From an uncultured Ruminococcus sp. (GTDB lineage Bacteria > Bacillota > Clostridia > Oscillospirales > Acutalibacteraceae), in the NCBI GenBank assembly GCA_902764235.1, contig CACWVH010000004.1:1-34721 (forward strand): a stretch of DNA of 34,721 nt. The letters run 5' to 3'. The notes beneath the pieces are model-generated. The model was not told where the DNA came from and ran no database searches. It was given only the letters and a program-made list of their open reading frames with translations. A program made the position numbers and the translations under genes. Positions 8,135 through 17,046 of the stretch are shown here, piece after piece (positions within the stretch are counted from its first letter, which is position 1; each line of letters begins with the position of its first letter).

Positions 8135-8932
8135 TTATTTTGAAAGAAGCATTCTGTCGTTGTCAAGCTCCTCGCCGCTGACTGAGCTGAATTTCTCAAG
8201 GAGATCCGATTTTTTGAGCTTTTTCTTTTCCTCTCCTGAAACATCATAGATGATCTTTCCGTTATTCATCATAATAAGCCTGTTTCCGTGAGCAATAGCA
8301 TCCTTCATATTATGCGTTACCATAAGTGCGGTAAGCTTATTCTCCGAGATGATCTTATCGCTCAGCTCAAGCACCTTTGCTGCTGTTTTAGGGTCAAGAG
8401 CAGCCGTATGCTCGTCAAGAAGAAGTATCTGCGGCTTTTTTATTGTAGCCATCAGAAGTGTTATCGCCTGACGCTGACCGCCTGAAAGAAGTCCGACCTT
8501 GCTTGTCATTCTGTCCTCAAGTCCGAGGTCAAACTGCTTGAGCATTTCACGATATTTATCATATTCTGCCTTTGTTACGCCCCAGCGAAGGCTTCTTTTT
8601 TTGCCTCGTCTTGCAGCAATAGCAAGGTTTTCAACGATTTCCATATCGGCAACAGTACCCATCATAGGATCCTGAAAAACCCTGCCGATATCGTTTGCTC
8701 TTTTATACTCAGGTAAACCGGAAACATCCTTGTCTCCGAGGATTATCATTCCCTTATCAACAGGCCATACTCCGCTTATTGCGTTGAGCATTGTAGATTT
8801 ACCTGCGCCGTTTCCGCCGATAACTGTGCAGAAATCTCCGTCATTAAGCTTCAGATCAAGGCCGTTCAGAGCTATCTTTTCATTTACAGTACCTTTATTA
8901 AAGGTTTTATATACATTTCTGATTTCAAGCAT
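8135..8932 (-). CDS. ABC transporter ATP-binding protein (TrpZ/COG1101-like)
   Basis: Complete ABC ATPase of 265 residues: Walker A GGNGAGKST, signature LSGGQRQAI, Walker B ILLLDEH, and the H-loop TALMVTHN. The AHGNRLIMMNNGKII segment and overall layout match ATPases paired with ABC_sub_bind-type lipoproteins. It powers uptake through the adjacent permease. ATG at 8932 is chosen because GGAGG (8942-8946) is 9 bases away; the in-frame GTG at 8938 is only 3 away. The start overlaps the permease stop by 8 bases (ATGCTTGA), so translation is probably coupled. It is the last gene of the operon and ends before the terminator at 8066-8104. Confidence 0.93.
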   Translation of the reverse strand: MLEIRNVYKTFNKGTVNEKIALNGLDLKLNDGDFCTVIGGNGAGKSTMLNAISGVWPVDKGMIILGDKDVSGLPEYKRANDIGRVFQDPMMGTVADMEIVENLAIAARRGKKRSLRWGVTKAEYDKYREMLKQFDLGLEDRMTSKVGLLSGGQRQAITLLMATIKKPQILLLDEHTAALDPKTAAKVLELSDKIISENKLTALMVTHNMKDAIAHGNRLIMMNNGKIIYDVSGEEKKKLKKSDLLEKFSSVSGEELDNDRMLLSK

Positions 8933-9947
8933 CTTCACTTACCTCCGAAGTACCATTTTTCTTATTGATCTTTACAACTCTCTTGAATGAGGTCATTCTC
9001 TTATTTCTGAGGTACGGGATAGCAAGGAATATTGCTACTATGATCGCTGTAAAGAGCTTGAGATCCTCCGGCGGCATCTTAAGCCAGAGCACGATACCCA
9101 TAACGAAATAATAAAGTATTCCGCCGATAACAACAAAGATAAGTCTTACAATAAAATTGAAATGCTTTTTGAAAAGTGCCTCGCCTATTACCTGACCGAT
9201 GATAACAGCTGCAAGACCGATAACGATCGAGCCTCTGCCCATGTTTACATCTGCGAAGCCCTGATACTGAGCGATAAGGCTTCCTGCGGTTGCTACAAGA
9301 CCGTTTGAAAGAGCAAGCGCTATGATCTTGTCAAGGCTGATATTAATACCCTGAGCTGCTGCCATTTTCGGATTTGCTCCGGTCGCTCTTATTGCAGAGC
9401 CTTGTTCTGTGCCGAAATACCAGTACATTACAGCCATGATTATTATTGCAATGACTGCTGCAACGATAATAGCCATATATACATCACGGCTTGTTATAAG
9501 AAGTCCGGCAATATTCAGGTTTTCGCTGTCGAAGGTAAATACAAGTCCGTAGTTATCAACCTTGATCGGCACATTTGAGAATTTGTTCATTATGTGCAGA
9601 TTGATAGGATAAAGTGCGATCTGGCTGAGAATACCGGAAAGGATATCCGGTATACCGAGAACAGTATGCAGAAGTCCTGTTACAAGACCTGCTATTACAC
9701 CTGCAAAAAATGCTACCGGCATAGTTACCCATATAGATGCGCCGTTCATAAGCATTACAGCAGTTACCGCGCCGCCGGTGGCAAAGCTTCCGTCAACGGT
9801 AAGATCAGCAAAATTAAGTATCCTGAATGTTATATAAACACCAAGAGCCATTAATCCCCAGAGAATACCCTGTGCAATATTACCCGGCAAAGCCTGGACA
9901 AATATTGCAGGATCAAGTGATCCGAAATAATCTAAAATTCCATCCAT
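8925..9947 (-). CDS. ABC transporter permease (TrpY/COG4120-like)
   Basis: Polytopic membrane protein of about 340 residues with eight to nine hydrophobic segments. It contains RILNFADLTVDGSFATGGA and GGILYYFVMGIVLWL, typical of the permease that accompanies ABC_sub_bind lipoproteins and resembles branched-chain amino acid permeases. It forms the channel of the importer. The start is uncertain: ATG at 9947 is used here, but in-frame GTG (9956) and TTG (9959) are also possible because no strong ribosome binding site is visible (only GGTTGGTG). The gene lies about 290 bases downstream of the lipoprotein gene. That gap holds a repeat element and a hairpin. Confidence 0.9.
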   Translation of the reverse strand: MDGILDYFGSLDPAIFVQALPGNIAQGILWGLMALGVYITFRILNFADLTVDGSFATGGAVTAVMLMNGASIWVTMPVAFFAGVIAGLVTGLLHTVLGIPDILSGILSQIALYPINLHIMNKFSNVPIKVDNYGLVFTFDSENLNIAGLLITSRDVYMAIIVAAVIAIIIMAVMYWYFGTEQGSAIRATGANPKMAAAQGINISLDKIIALALSNGLVATAGSLIAQYQGFADVNMGRGSIVIGLAAVIIGQVIGEALFKKHFNFIVRLIFVVIGGILYYFVMGIVLWLKMPPEDLKLFTAIIVAIFLAIPYLRNKRMTSFKRVVKINKKNGTSEVSEDA

Positions 9948-10236
9948 TTTAAACACCAACCAATAAGTTTTATATTATTCTAAGATTTTCCATATAACTA
10001 AGGAAACACTGAATAAACATTGTTTTGAGTTTAAATAGCAGCCAAAGGTAGCTCTACGTAGGTCTGCGCCCCACACCCCAAACACTGATTAATGAATTAA
10101 TCAGTGTTTCCCTGAATAAAAGCGTAAATTCCGGTAATTTATTAAAATACGCAATTTGCTTCACCCTCCGCAAAGCGAAAGGTGAAGCATAGATAAGCTT
10201 TGTTAAATTGCCGCCTGAACTTACATTTAAAAAAGA
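9948..10236. other. Intra-operon spacer with repeat and hairpin
   Basis: The spacer separates the lipoprotein and permease genes of one transporter. It holds the inverted-end element at 10001-10113 and, nearer the lipoprotein gene, a hairpin with arms TGCTTCACC (10157-10165) and GGTGAAGCA (10181-10189). The hairpin has no long U-tract. It could protect or attenuate the message so that more binding protein than permease is made; this is inference. Confidence 0.55.
10001..10113. repeat. Small inverted-end element inside the ABC operon
   Basis: The left end AGGAAACACTGAATAAA (10001-10017) is mirrored by TTAATCAGTGTTTCCCT (10097-10113). The right end also folds on itself: AAACACTGATTAAT (10080-10093) with ATTAATCAGTGTTT (10096-10109) around a 2-base loop. 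It is about 113 bp with no ORF. No target duplication was found. This looks like a non-autonomous mobile or REP-type element. Confidence 0.6.
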
Positions 10237-11349
10237 TTATTCAGCGTCTGCCTTTATTTCCTCATATCCGTCCGGAATTGTAAGACCGAGAGCCTTTGCT
10301 CTTTCAGGCATATATTCCTTAGTTAATTCCGGAGAATACGTAATTTCCATTTCACCCGGTTTTTTACCATTCACAAGGATATCATAAGCCATTTCACCTG
10401 TTGCGCAGCCGAGATCATAGTAGCTGATTGAAAGTGTTGCCACACCGCAGCCCTTACAGATATTTTCCTCACCTGCGATGATAGCCTTCTTGGCAGGAGC
10501 TGCCACGCTGTCGATAAGCTCTGCATTTGAAGCAGCTACGTTATCAGTGGGGATATAGAGAACATCAGATTCGTTGCAGGCAGATGTTGTAACCTGAGCA
10601 ACGTCATTTGAGTCTGTGAATGTATATTCTTTTACCTCATAGCCAAGCTGTGTGAAGGTCTTTGTTATTTCAGTTGCCTGATACTTTGAGTTAGCCTCAG
10701 CTGAGCAGTAAACTATACCTACCTTCTTAGCATCCGGAACAAGCTCTTTAACGATATTTGCCTGTTCCTGAAGAGGTGCCAGGTCAGATGTACCTGTTAC
10801 GTTTGTACCTGTCTTGCCTGACCAGTCCTTTGCATCGAGTGCGCTTGCATAATCTGTGATAGATGTTGCAACGATCGGAATTTCAGAAGTTGCTGTTGAA
10901 GCGGACTGGAGAGCAGGTGTTGCATTAGCCATGATAAGATCGTAATTTGACGATACGAACTGGTTGCAAATTGTAGCACAGGTTGGTGAATCACCCTGAG
11001 CATTCTGCTCATCAAACTTTACATGATCCTCGCCCATAAGCTCTGTGAGCTTTTCTCTGAAGCCCTTTGTAGCTGCATCAAGAGCGGGATGCTGAACGAG
11101 CTGGCAGATACCGATGTTATATACCTTGCCGTCCTCTATTTCCTTTTTCTCTGTACCGTCATCAGCCTTTGAATCTGTATCCTCAGCTGACGCAGCCTTT
11201 GATTCATCAGCTGTTGAAGCTGTTGAAGCTGTTGAATCGGATGAATTATCCTTGTTTGTTACCTTGTCATTAGTACAGCCTGCAAAAAGACCGAGCGCAA
11301 GTACGGACGCTGCAAGAGCTGCAGTGATTCTCTTTGTTGAAATTTTCAT
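10237..11349 (-). CDS. ABC transporter substrate-binding lipoprotein (TrpX/ABC_sub_bind-like)
   Basis: This 370-residue exported protein has a lipoprotein signal peptide: a basic start, a hydrophobic core, and lipobox LFAGC with the lipidated Cys at residue 25. A Ser/Thr/Asp/Ala-rich linker runs to about residue 70. The binding domain begins with KVYNIGICQLVQHPALDAAT and contains VGIVYCSAEANS and LYIPTDNVAAS, typical of the ABC_sub_bind family (COG2984). Members bind aromatic amino acids such as tryptophan or tyrosine in streptococci; the ligand here cannot be read from the sequence, and no T-box or riboswitch was recognised upstream. It heads the operon with permease and ATPase. Start ATG has AAAGGAG 7-8 bases upstream, and a good sigma-A-type promoter lies at 11449-11477. 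Confidence 0.92.
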   Translation of the reverse strand: MKISTKRITAALAASVLALGLFAGCTNDKVTNKDNSSDSTASTASTADESKAASAEDTDSKADDGTEKKEIEDGKVYNIGICQLVQHPALDAATKGFREKLTELMGEDHVKFDEQNAQGDSPTCATICNQFVSSNYDLIMANATPALQSASTATSEIPIVATSITDYASALDAKDWSGKTGTNVTGTSDLAPLQEQANIVKELVPDAKKVGIVYCSAEANSKYQATEITKTFTQLGYEVKEYTFTDSNDVAQVTTSACNESDVLYIPTDNVAASNAELIDSVAAPAKKAIIAGEENICKGCGVATLSISYYDLGCATGEMAYDILVNGKKPGEMEITYSPELTKEYMPERAKALGLTIPDGYEEIKADAE

Positions 11350-11448
11350 AATTATTCTCCTTTTAGATAATCTGAATTTCCATTAAAAGCATCTGACCTG
11401 AAATATACACTTTAAAGCGATAAATTATATTTCTGAGTCAACGTATAT

Positions 11449-11477
11449 ACTTTAACACATTGCTTTTGTTTTGTCAA
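11449..11477 (-). promoter_or_regulatory. Promoter of the ABC importer operon
   Basis: On the minus strand a perfect TTGACA (11477 to 11472), 17-base spacer and TAAAGT (11454 to 11449), about 100 bases before the lipoprotein start. Confidence 0.65.
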
Positions 11478-11689
11478 CGATTATATATAATTATGACAAA
11501 AATTAAATTTTTTATACAAAAACAATAATTTATATATAGTGATATTTAACTATAATAATTACTCATTTTTGTGTATAATAACTTATGCAGTAGGGCGACG
11601 TGCTGGTCTTATTGGTTGATAGGTAAATCAGCTGTACACAAATATTTTTCAGTATTCACTATTCATTATTCACTGAGCGAACGAAGTGA

Positions 11690-11970
11690 GCGTTTCCGTG
11701 AGCGTGGACAGCTTCGTTACGCTGATTCTGAATTTTACGTTCCTCTGTTTTATTTTGATCAAACGTCAAAGCATCATATACGTAAAGTGATCGTAATGTG
11801 TAAAATATTTCTTGTAGTTCTGAAAAAACTATAATCAGCCAACATAAAAATATATGTCAGTGGAAAGCCTGAACTGCGACTTCGACAATATTGGTTTGTG
11901 GGCAAGAGCGGAGCGTATGCGCAGCGACCCCCGCAATTTTGACAGCGGAGGCACTCCGCCGGCGGTTTGA
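11690..11970 (+). repeat. Dispersed degenerate repeat, copy upstream of sigma operon
   Basis: Positions 11710-11845 align with the reverse complement of 216-351, ending in the shared AACTATAATCAGCC. Positions 11919-11960 align with 13544-13583 (GCAGCGACCC--GCAATT-TGACAGC) with about seven differences over 41 bases. The right end contains GGAGGCACTCCGCCGGCGG, a GC-rich imperfect palindrome. Confidence 0.65.
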
Positions 11971-11996
11971 CCAAAATGTTGTTTTGTTCGTATAAT
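11967..11996 (+). promoter_or_regulatory. Promoter of the ECF sigma operon
   Basis: TTGACC (11967-11972), 18-base spacer and perfect TATAAT (11991-11996). The -35 lies at the end of the dispersed repeat. The expected start of transcription (about 12003) falls within the ribosome binding site, which would give a nearly leaderless message. Confidence 0.55.
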
Positions 11997-12017
11997 AAGT
12001 GAAAGGAGCTGATGAAG

Positions 12018-12506
12018 ATGAAAAGAAAAGCTGTACGTACAGAAGAAGATATTGAATCGACATTTGAAAAATATGCAGATATGCTTTACTCAATATCCCT
12101 GATAATGCTGAAAAACAGCCGTGATGCAGAGGATACCGTTCAGGATTCCTTCATCAGATATATACAGTCTGACAAAAGCTTTGAAAGTGATGAGCATAAA
12201 AAAGCATGGCTTATCACAGTAGCGTCAAATCTGTGCCGTGACAGACTCAGAGCTTCAAAGCGTCACCGTCAGGAGCCGATCGGAGAGCTTACGGAATTTT
12301 CACAGGACAATGAGGAAAGCGGAATACTTGATGCTCTGACAAGGCTGCCTGAAAAATACCGCATTATAATGCTTTTACACTATGTACATGAATACAAGGT
12401 GCGTGAAATAGCAAGGATGCTTGACATATCTGAATCAGCAGCAAAAATGCGGCTCAAAAAGGGCAGGGAGCTTCTCAGAGATATTTACAGAAAGGAGTAT
12501 ATGTGA
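12018..12506 (+). CDS. ECF-type RNA polymerase sigma factor
   Basis: About 162 residues with the two-domain layout of extracytoplasmic-function sigma factors. Region 2 is FEKYADMLYSISLIMLKNSRDAEDTVQDSFIRY followed by KKAWLITVASNLCRDRLR. Region 4 is LPEKYRIIMLLHYVHEYKVREIARML with helix-turn-helix DISESAAKMRLKKGRELL. It directs RNA polymerase to a small regulon under control of its partner membrane protein. ATG at 12018 is preferred over 12012 because GAAAGGAG (12001-12008) is 9 bases from the former but 3 from the latter. The stop overlaps the next start (TGATG), so the two proteins are translationally coupled. The regulon and inducing signal are not visible. Confidence 0.93.
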   Translation: MKRKAVRTEEDIESTFEKYADMLYSISLIMLKNSRDAEDTVQDSFIRYIQSDKSFESDEHKKAWLITVASNLCRDRLRASKRHRQEPIGELTEFSQDNEESGILDALTRLPEKYRIIMLLHYVHEYKVREIARMLDISESAAKMRLKKGRELLRDIYRKEYM

Positions 12507-13495
12507 TGGAAAATCCTATCAGAAAAAGTGTTTCCGGGATAAGACTTTCAGAAGAAAGCAAACGGAGGATGCTTTCACAGATCAAAAAAGAAGCTGAATC
12601 CGGAGCAAACAAAAAAAATATAATACGATTTACTGCCATTGCAGCAGCGATCTGTGTTCTTATGGCAGGAGGTATTATTGCTGCTGTACTTATTGACAAT
12701 ACAGATTCCGGAAAAAATATTGAAATCAAGGAAGCAGGCATATACGGCAGGGAAACAAAGGGAACTGATGAGGGAACTGATGAGGTAACACAAAAGCCTG
12801 AGTCAACACCCGGATATCAGACAAGCAGCGCAGACACAGAGGATGCACCATATACAAGCGAAACAGGTGAGATACTCTCAAACGGAATATATTATGAAAA
12901 GGAGCTTTATGAAAAGCTCAGGGGCGAATTCAGCGAAAAAAAGACGGAAATGGTCATTTCCTGCCATGAAGGCGAAGCAATGTATCTGTTCAGCTTTGAG
13001 GGAAAAAGCTATTATGATATCGAAGCTCAGCTAATTAAAGATGAGCTTGAGATAAAAAGACTTTATAATGTAAAAAATATGCTTACACAGGAAAGCAGCT
13101 CAGCTCAGGATGGTCAGGCTGATGCAGAATATGACCCATACGGTCAGCCTGTTGATGAGCTTTTGAAAAAGTACCGGAAGGCTGACGGAAAAGCTGACAT
13201 ACAGCAGCTTGAAAATGATATCGCTCAGACCGAGAAAAAAATGCAGACAGACAGTGAATATTGTGCAAAGGCTCAGAATGCATTTTTCCTCGATTTTGCA
13301 GAAAAAGCTCAGCAGGATCTGAAAAACTGCGGAATAAAGGACACAGAAATAATAAATAACTATTGTCATATAACAGCATCAGGAAAAGAAATGGAAAAAA
13401 TCAATGTCAAAAGAAAAAATATGTATTATATTGAGCAGTATGATCCTCAGATGCCGCAAAGCTATAATGACGGTGATACAGTGATTGCCGAATAG
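12506..13495 (+). CDS. Membrane protein, probable anti-sigma factor
   Basis: This protein of 329 residues is coupled to the sigma gene by a 1-base overlap, with AAAGGAG (12491-12497) 8 bases before the ATG. A cytoplasmic part of about 40 residues (IRLSEESKRRMLSQIKKEA) precedes one membrane segment (about 41-65). A Thr/Glu/Ser-rich linker follows, then a Lys/Glu-rich extracellular domain with a predicted coiled coil (QQLENDIAQTEKKMQ). There is no recognisable zinc-type anti-sigma motif. Position and topology suggest that the short N-terminal part holds the sigma factor and the outer part senses a signal. The domain is not one I recognise. Confidence 0.7.
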   Translation: MENPIRKSVSGIRLSEESKRRMLSQIKKEAESGANKKNIIRFTAIAAAICVLMAGGIIAAVLIDNTDSGKNIEIKEAGIYGRETKGTDEGTDEVTQKPESTPGYQTSSADTEDAPYTSETGEILSNGIYYEKELYEKLRGEFSEKKTEMVISCHEGEAMYLFSFEGKSYYDIEAQLIKDELEIKRLYNVKNMLTQESSSAQDGQADAEYDPYGQPVDELLKKYRKADGKADIQQLENDIAQTEKKMQTDSEYCAKAQNAFFLDFAEKAQQDLKNCGIKDTEIINNYCHITASGKEMEKINVKRKNMYYIEQYDPQMPQSYNDGDTVIAE

Positions 13496-13543
13496 CAGAT
13501 ACCCGGGTAATCTTTATCAGTATGACTAAGATGTGAATCAAGA

Positions 13544-13583
13544 GTGCAGCGACCCTTGCAATTCTGACAGCAGAGACATTCCG
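13544..13583 (+). repeat. Dispersed degenerate repeat, fragment after sigma operon
   Basis: Matches 11919-11960 in direct orientation: both read GCAGCGACCC, two variable bases, GCAATT, one variable base, TGACAGC, and end in TCCGCCG. The two copies bracket the sigma/anti-sigma pair. Confidence 0.65.
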
Positions 13584-13648
13584 CCGCTTCACGGAAATCA
13601 AGTTGTAAAATCTTCTCATCTATTTTTATCTTTTTGATACCGAAGGAG

Positions 13649-13684
13649 TGCGGGGGCGACCGGAAAGCCCCCGCATTTCGCTTC
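13649..13684 (+). terminator. Possible terminator of the sigma operon
   Basis: TGCGGGGGC (13649-13657) and GCCCCCGCA (13667-13675) form a perfect 9-bp stem with a 9-base loop, followed by TTTCGCTTC. The stem is strong but the U-tract is poor, and it is about 155 bases after the stop. Confidence 0.5.
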
Positions 13685-13748
13685 AAATGCAAGTAAAATG
13701 TAATAAAAAGGTTAAATAATGTTTCTTTATAAGAAACTTGCAAATATA

Positions 13749-13776
13749 TTGACATTATCTTTAAATGATGTATAAT
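13749..13776 (+). promoter_or_regulatory. Consensus sigma-A promoter
   Basis: Perfect TTGACA (13749-13754), 16-base spacer and perfect TATAAT (13771-13776), driving the gene at 13823. Confidence 0.8.
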
Positions 13777-13822
13777 AAATATGAAATGTGCTTCCTTAAT
13801 ATTTATCTGGAGGTTTAGAACT

Positions 13823-14428
13823 ATGTCAGGCCGTGAAAAAATTATGGAGCATATCAGAAAGAACTCGATCCTGTGTATTGTCGGCGGAGGTGCTCTTTTT
13901 ATTTTAGCTCTGGGATTCGGGATATATCGTGCTGTCAACGGTATTTTTTCATCCTTTACCATACTTTGCTTTGTCAGCGCTCCTATTTGTCTTGCTTTGA
14001 TGATAGCAGGTATCCATGACCTTGCTGTCCCATACAAGGCTTTAATTTTCAGATCAAAGCCTGATCTTTTGTACATGGCTGACGAACATTTTTCCACCAT
14101 CATACATCAGGACGAATTTCTTATTGTTTCTGAAAGAATGATATCCGCAGTGAGCGACCCCACAAGTACATCCTATCGTGAAGAGGTTTTCCTCATTTAT
14201 CTTGAAAAGGAATCTGTGAATCTTGTTCCGACAAACAAAAGTATTATCTTTGAAACAGCACGAAGATCCTTCAGGATAGATGTCAACAACAAAAGTAAGG
14301 AAACTATCGACATGATCTTTCAGACTGCCTCATTTTACTGTCCGCACGCTGCCATCGGTCACAGTAAGGAAAATCTTGCCTATATTGAAAATTCAAGGCA
14401 GATATGGAGACAAAAACATCAGAAGTGA
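13823..14428 (+). CDS. Small membrane protein of unknown function
   Basis: About 201 residues: two membrane segments in the first 70 (SILCIVGGGALFILALGFG and a second at about 40-60), then a soluble domain with alternating hydrophobic strands (DEFLIVSERMISAVS, EVFLIYLEKESVNLV). The layout of two helices followed by a beta-rich domain is like the YcxB-type proteins between gyrB and gyrA, but I see no clear sequence match. The start at 13823 has CTGGAGG 9 bases upstream; the ATG at 13781 has none and sits just after the -10 box. The gene has its own consensus promoter and terminator, so it is a single-gene unit. Confidence 0.65.
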   Translation: MSGREKIMEHIRKNSILCIVGGGALFILALGFGIYRAVNGIFSSFTILCFVSAPICLALMIAGIHDLAVPYKALIFRSKPDLLYMADEHFSTIIHQDEFLIVSERMISAVSDPTSTSYREEVFLIYLEKESVNLVPTNKSIIFETARRSFRIDVNNKSKETIDMIFQTASFYCPHAAIGHSKENLAYIENSRQIWRQKHQK

Positions 14429-14466
14429 TGATATGATCTTTATGATCGTTATTACCAATATGAAGA

Positions 14467-14497
14467 AACCGCTCAGGATGATCTGAGCGGTTTTTTA
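14467..14497 (+). terminator. Intrinsic terminator between convergent genes
   Basis: AACCGCTCAG (14467-14476) and CTGAGCGGTT (14483-14492) with a 6-base loop, then TTTTATTATT. It closes the plus-strand gene, and its reverse may help end the gyrA message, although the U-tract there is weaker (TTTCTTC). Confidence 0.9.
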
Positions 14498-17011
14498 TTA
14501 TTCTTCAGTTGTTTCCTCTGACTGTTCATCAGCAGCTTCTTCCGGTGAAGCATCTGCTTCCTCATTATCATTCGGTTCCTCATGGGGGACTCTTGCGATA
14601 GTTGCAACCTTGCTGTCATCGGTCGTTTTCATTACAATAACACCCTTTGACGGTCTTGAGCATATCCTTACAGATGCTGCCTCTATTCTTATGATAACTC
14701 CGTTGTCGGATATCATTACTATATCATCATCAAGATCGACAGCCTTTATCGCTGCGACCTTTCCGAATTTTTCTGTGTGATAGTTTGTCAGACCGAAGCC
14801 GCCTCTTGACTGTACACGGTAATCAGACTGATATGAAAGCCTGCCGTAGCCTGTTTCGGAAACTGTAAGTATCAGCGCACCCTCTCTGAGTACGGACATA
14901 CCGATAACACAGTCGTCATTTCTCAGAGCTATTGCCTTGACGCCCCTTGCGGTTCTGCCCATAGGTCGTACATCCGTTTCCTTGAAGCGTATAGCCATAC
15001 CGTTTCTTGTTGCGGCAAGCAGCTCGTTATGTCCGTCTGTCAGACGCACCCATGTAAGCTCATCGCCCTCGTCAAGAGAAATTGCGTTAAGTCCTCCCTT
15101 TCTGTTGGTATAGAAATCCTTTGTGGCTGTCCTCTTGATAATACCGTTTTTGGTTATCATAACAAGGTACATATCCTCATCGCCGTTTTCAGGCACCTTT
15201 ATCATTGAGGTTACTTTTTCATCAGCAGAAAGAGGAAGAAGATTATTTATATTCATACCCTTTGAGGTTCTTGAGCCTTCGGGAATTTCATAGCATTTAA
15301 GCCTGTATACCCTGCCGAGATTCGTAAAGAACAGAACATAATCATGGGTTCCGATGATGAACATATCTGTTGCAACGTCCTCATCACGCCTGTTCATGCC
15401 GCTTATACCTCTGCCGCCTCTGCGCTGGGTATGGTATGTATCCATTTTCTGACGCTTTACATAGCCGAGGTTTGTCATGGTGACAACGCAGTCCTCATAT
15501 GGAATAAGATCCTCAATATCAACCTCGCCGCTGACCATTGCAATTTCTGTGCGTCTTTCATCGCTGTATTTTCTCTTTATTACATTAAGCTCGCTCTTGA
15601 TAATACCGAGAAGTCTTTCGCCGTTTGTAAGAATATCCTTATAATCTGCGATCTTTTCAATAAGTCCGGCAAGCTCTTCCTCTATTTTTTCTCTTTCCAG
15701 ACCTGAAAGCTGTCCGAGTCTCATAGATACGATAGCCTGTGTCTGGGCATCGTCAAGTCCGAACCGCTCTGAAAGCCTGAGCTTTGCAGTCGGCTGATCC
15801 TTTGACGCACGAATAATCCTTATTACCTCGTCAATAAAGTCGATAGCGACCTTCAAGCCCTCAAGTATATGTGCTCTTTCCTCAGCCTTTTTAAGATCAT
15901 ACTGAGTCCTTCTTGTAATGACCTCGACCTGGAAATCAATGTAATTCTGAAGTATATCCTTGAGATTTAGTACCTTTGGAACACCGTTGACGATTGCAAG
16001 CATGATTATTCCGAAGGTGACCTGCATCTGTGAATATTTATAAAGATTATTGAGAACGATCTGCGGAGAAGCCTCCTTCTTCACAGTAATCTCAATATGC
16101 ATACCGTTTCTGTCAGAGTGATCCTCGATATTTGTGATACCGTCAATTCTTTTGCTCTTAGCCATTTCAGCAATGCTGAGAACAAGCTCTGCCTTGTTTA
16201 CCTGATAGGGTATCTCTGTAACGACAATTTTGAATCTGCCGTTTTTTTCCTCAACTATCTCAGCCTTTGCACGGACGGTTATCTTAGCACGGCCTGTGGC
16301 ATAGGCTGCCCTGATGCCGCTTTTGCCCATTATGATGCCGCCTGTGGGGAAATCAGGTCCCTTGATATGCTGCATTATATCGTCAAGTGTAGCATCCGGG
16401 TTATCGATCACGCAGTCAACAGCATCAATTACCTCTCCTAAATTATGCGGCGGAATATTTGTCGCCATACCTACTGCGATACCCTTTGAACCGTTTACAA
16501 GCAGGTTCGGGAATCTTGACGGAAGTACAGAAGGCTCCTTACGGCTGTCGTCATAATTCGGGATGAAATCTACTGTTTCCTTATCGATATCCGTCAGCAT
16601 CTCAACAGATATCTTACTCATTTTAGCCTCGGTATAACGGTATGCAGCAGGCGGATCGCCGTCAACTGAACCGAAGTTTCCGTGACCGTCAACAAGGGTA
16701 TATCTCATTGAGAAATCCTGTGCAAGACGTACAAGAGCGTCATAAACAGATGAGTCACCGTGGGGATGATACCGACCCAGCACATTACCTACTGTTGTTG
16801 CGCATTTTTTATACGGCTTGTCAGGTGTAAGGTTATCCTCATACTGAGAATAAAGTATTCTTCTGTGTACAGGCTTCAGACCGTCTCTGACATCCGGCAA
16901 AGCTCTTGATACTATTACTGACATGGAATAATCGAGGAAGGATTTTTTCATTTCTCTTTCGATATCCACATCTATAATTTTGGATTTAGATAATGCTTCC
17001 TGTATATCCAA
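14498..17011 (-). CDS. gyrA: DNA gyrase subunit A
   Basis: A full-length subunit of 837 residues that cuts and rejoins DNA during negative supercoiling, working with GyrB as A2B2. Visible are [20 protein letters not shown] (26-45), [10 protein letters not shown] (82-91) and [10 protein letters not shown] (122-131) with catalytic Tyr126. The GyrA box QRRGGRG lies at the start of the C-terminal DNA-wrapping domain. Quinolone-determining positions Ser87 and Asp91 (E. coli S83 and D87) are wild type. The tail is acidic (about 25 residues). The start is TTG, with AAGAGGTG about 8 bases upstream; no ATG fits before Met21, which is already inside conserved sequence. Three YcxB-like genes and a thioesterase gene separate it from gyrB, and a hairpin-bearing repeat lies directly upstream. 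Confidence 0.98.
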   Translation of the reverse strand: MDIQEALSKSKIIDVDIEREMKKSFLDYSMSVIVSRALPDVRDGLKPVHRRILYSQYEDNLTPDKPYKKCATTVGNVLGRYHPHGDSSVYDALVRLAQDFSMRYTLVDGHGNFGSVDGDPPAAYRYTEAKMSKISVEMLTDIDKETVDFIPNYDDSRKEPSVLPSRFPNLLVNGSKGIAVGMATNIPPHNLGEVIDAVDCVIDNPDATLDDIMQHIKGPDFPTGGIIMGKSGIRAAYATGRAKITVRAKAEIVEEKNGRFKIVVTEIPYQVNKAELVLSIAEMAKSKRIDGITNIEDHSDRNGMHIEITVKKEASPQIVLNNLYKYSQMQVTFGIIMLAIVNGVPKVLNLKDILQNYIDFQVEVITRRTQYDLKKAEERAHILEGLKVAIDFIDEVIRIIRASKDQPTAKLRLSERFGLDDAQTQAIVSMRLGQLSGLEREKIEEELAGLIEKIADYKDILTNGERLLGIIKSELNVIKRKYSDERRTEIAMVSGEVDIEDLIPYEDCVVTMTNLGYVKRQKMDTYHTQRRGGRGISGMNRRDEDVATDMFIIGTHDYVLFFTNLGRVYRLKCYEIPEGSRTSKGMNINNLLPLSADEKVTSMIKVPENGDEDMYLVMITKNGIIKRTATKDFYTNRKGGLNAISLDEGDELTWVRLTDGHNELLAATRNGMAIRFKETDVRPMGRTARGVKAIALRNDDCVIGMSVLREGALILTVSETGYGRLSYQSDYRVQSRGGFGLTNYHTEKFGKVAAIKAVDLDDDIVMISDNGVIIRIEAASVRICSRPSKGVIVMKTTDDSKVATIARVPHEEPNDNEEADASPEEAADEQSEETTEE

Positions 17012-17046
17012 ATTTTCACACCTCTTTATATTTTTATCAAGCTTTT

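Larger units (their letters stand above)
11350..12017. other. Divergent intergenic region with degenerate repeat
   Basis: This holds the ABC operon promoter, then AT-rich sequence, then a degenerate repeat (about 11690-11970) related to 1-430 and 13544-13583. The sigma-factor promoter lies at its right end. ORFs here give translations such as QLRYADSE that reappear in the inverted copy at 216-351; they reflect DNA repetition, not genes. Confidence 0.6.
13496..13822. other. Intergenic region with repeat fragment, hairpin and promoter
   Basis: It contains the repeat fragment at 13544-13583, a strong GC hairpin at 13649-13675 and the promoter at 13749-13776. No gene was recognised. Confidence 0.6.

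Noticed and set aside
11350..11600. T-box or other riboswitch upstream of the TrpX-like operon
   Set aside because: The leader is only about 100 bases after the predicted promoter, AT-rich, with no T-box sequence AGGGTGGNACCGCG and no terminator hairpin.
11571..11834. 87-residue ORF upstream of the sigma factor
   Set aside because: Same repeat as above; includes low-complexity SERSERFRERG from a tandem DNA pattern; no ribosome binding site.
13462..14103. 213-residue minus-strand ORF
   Set aside because: Antisense to the gene at 13823, crosses its promoter and a repeat, and lacks a ribosome binding site.
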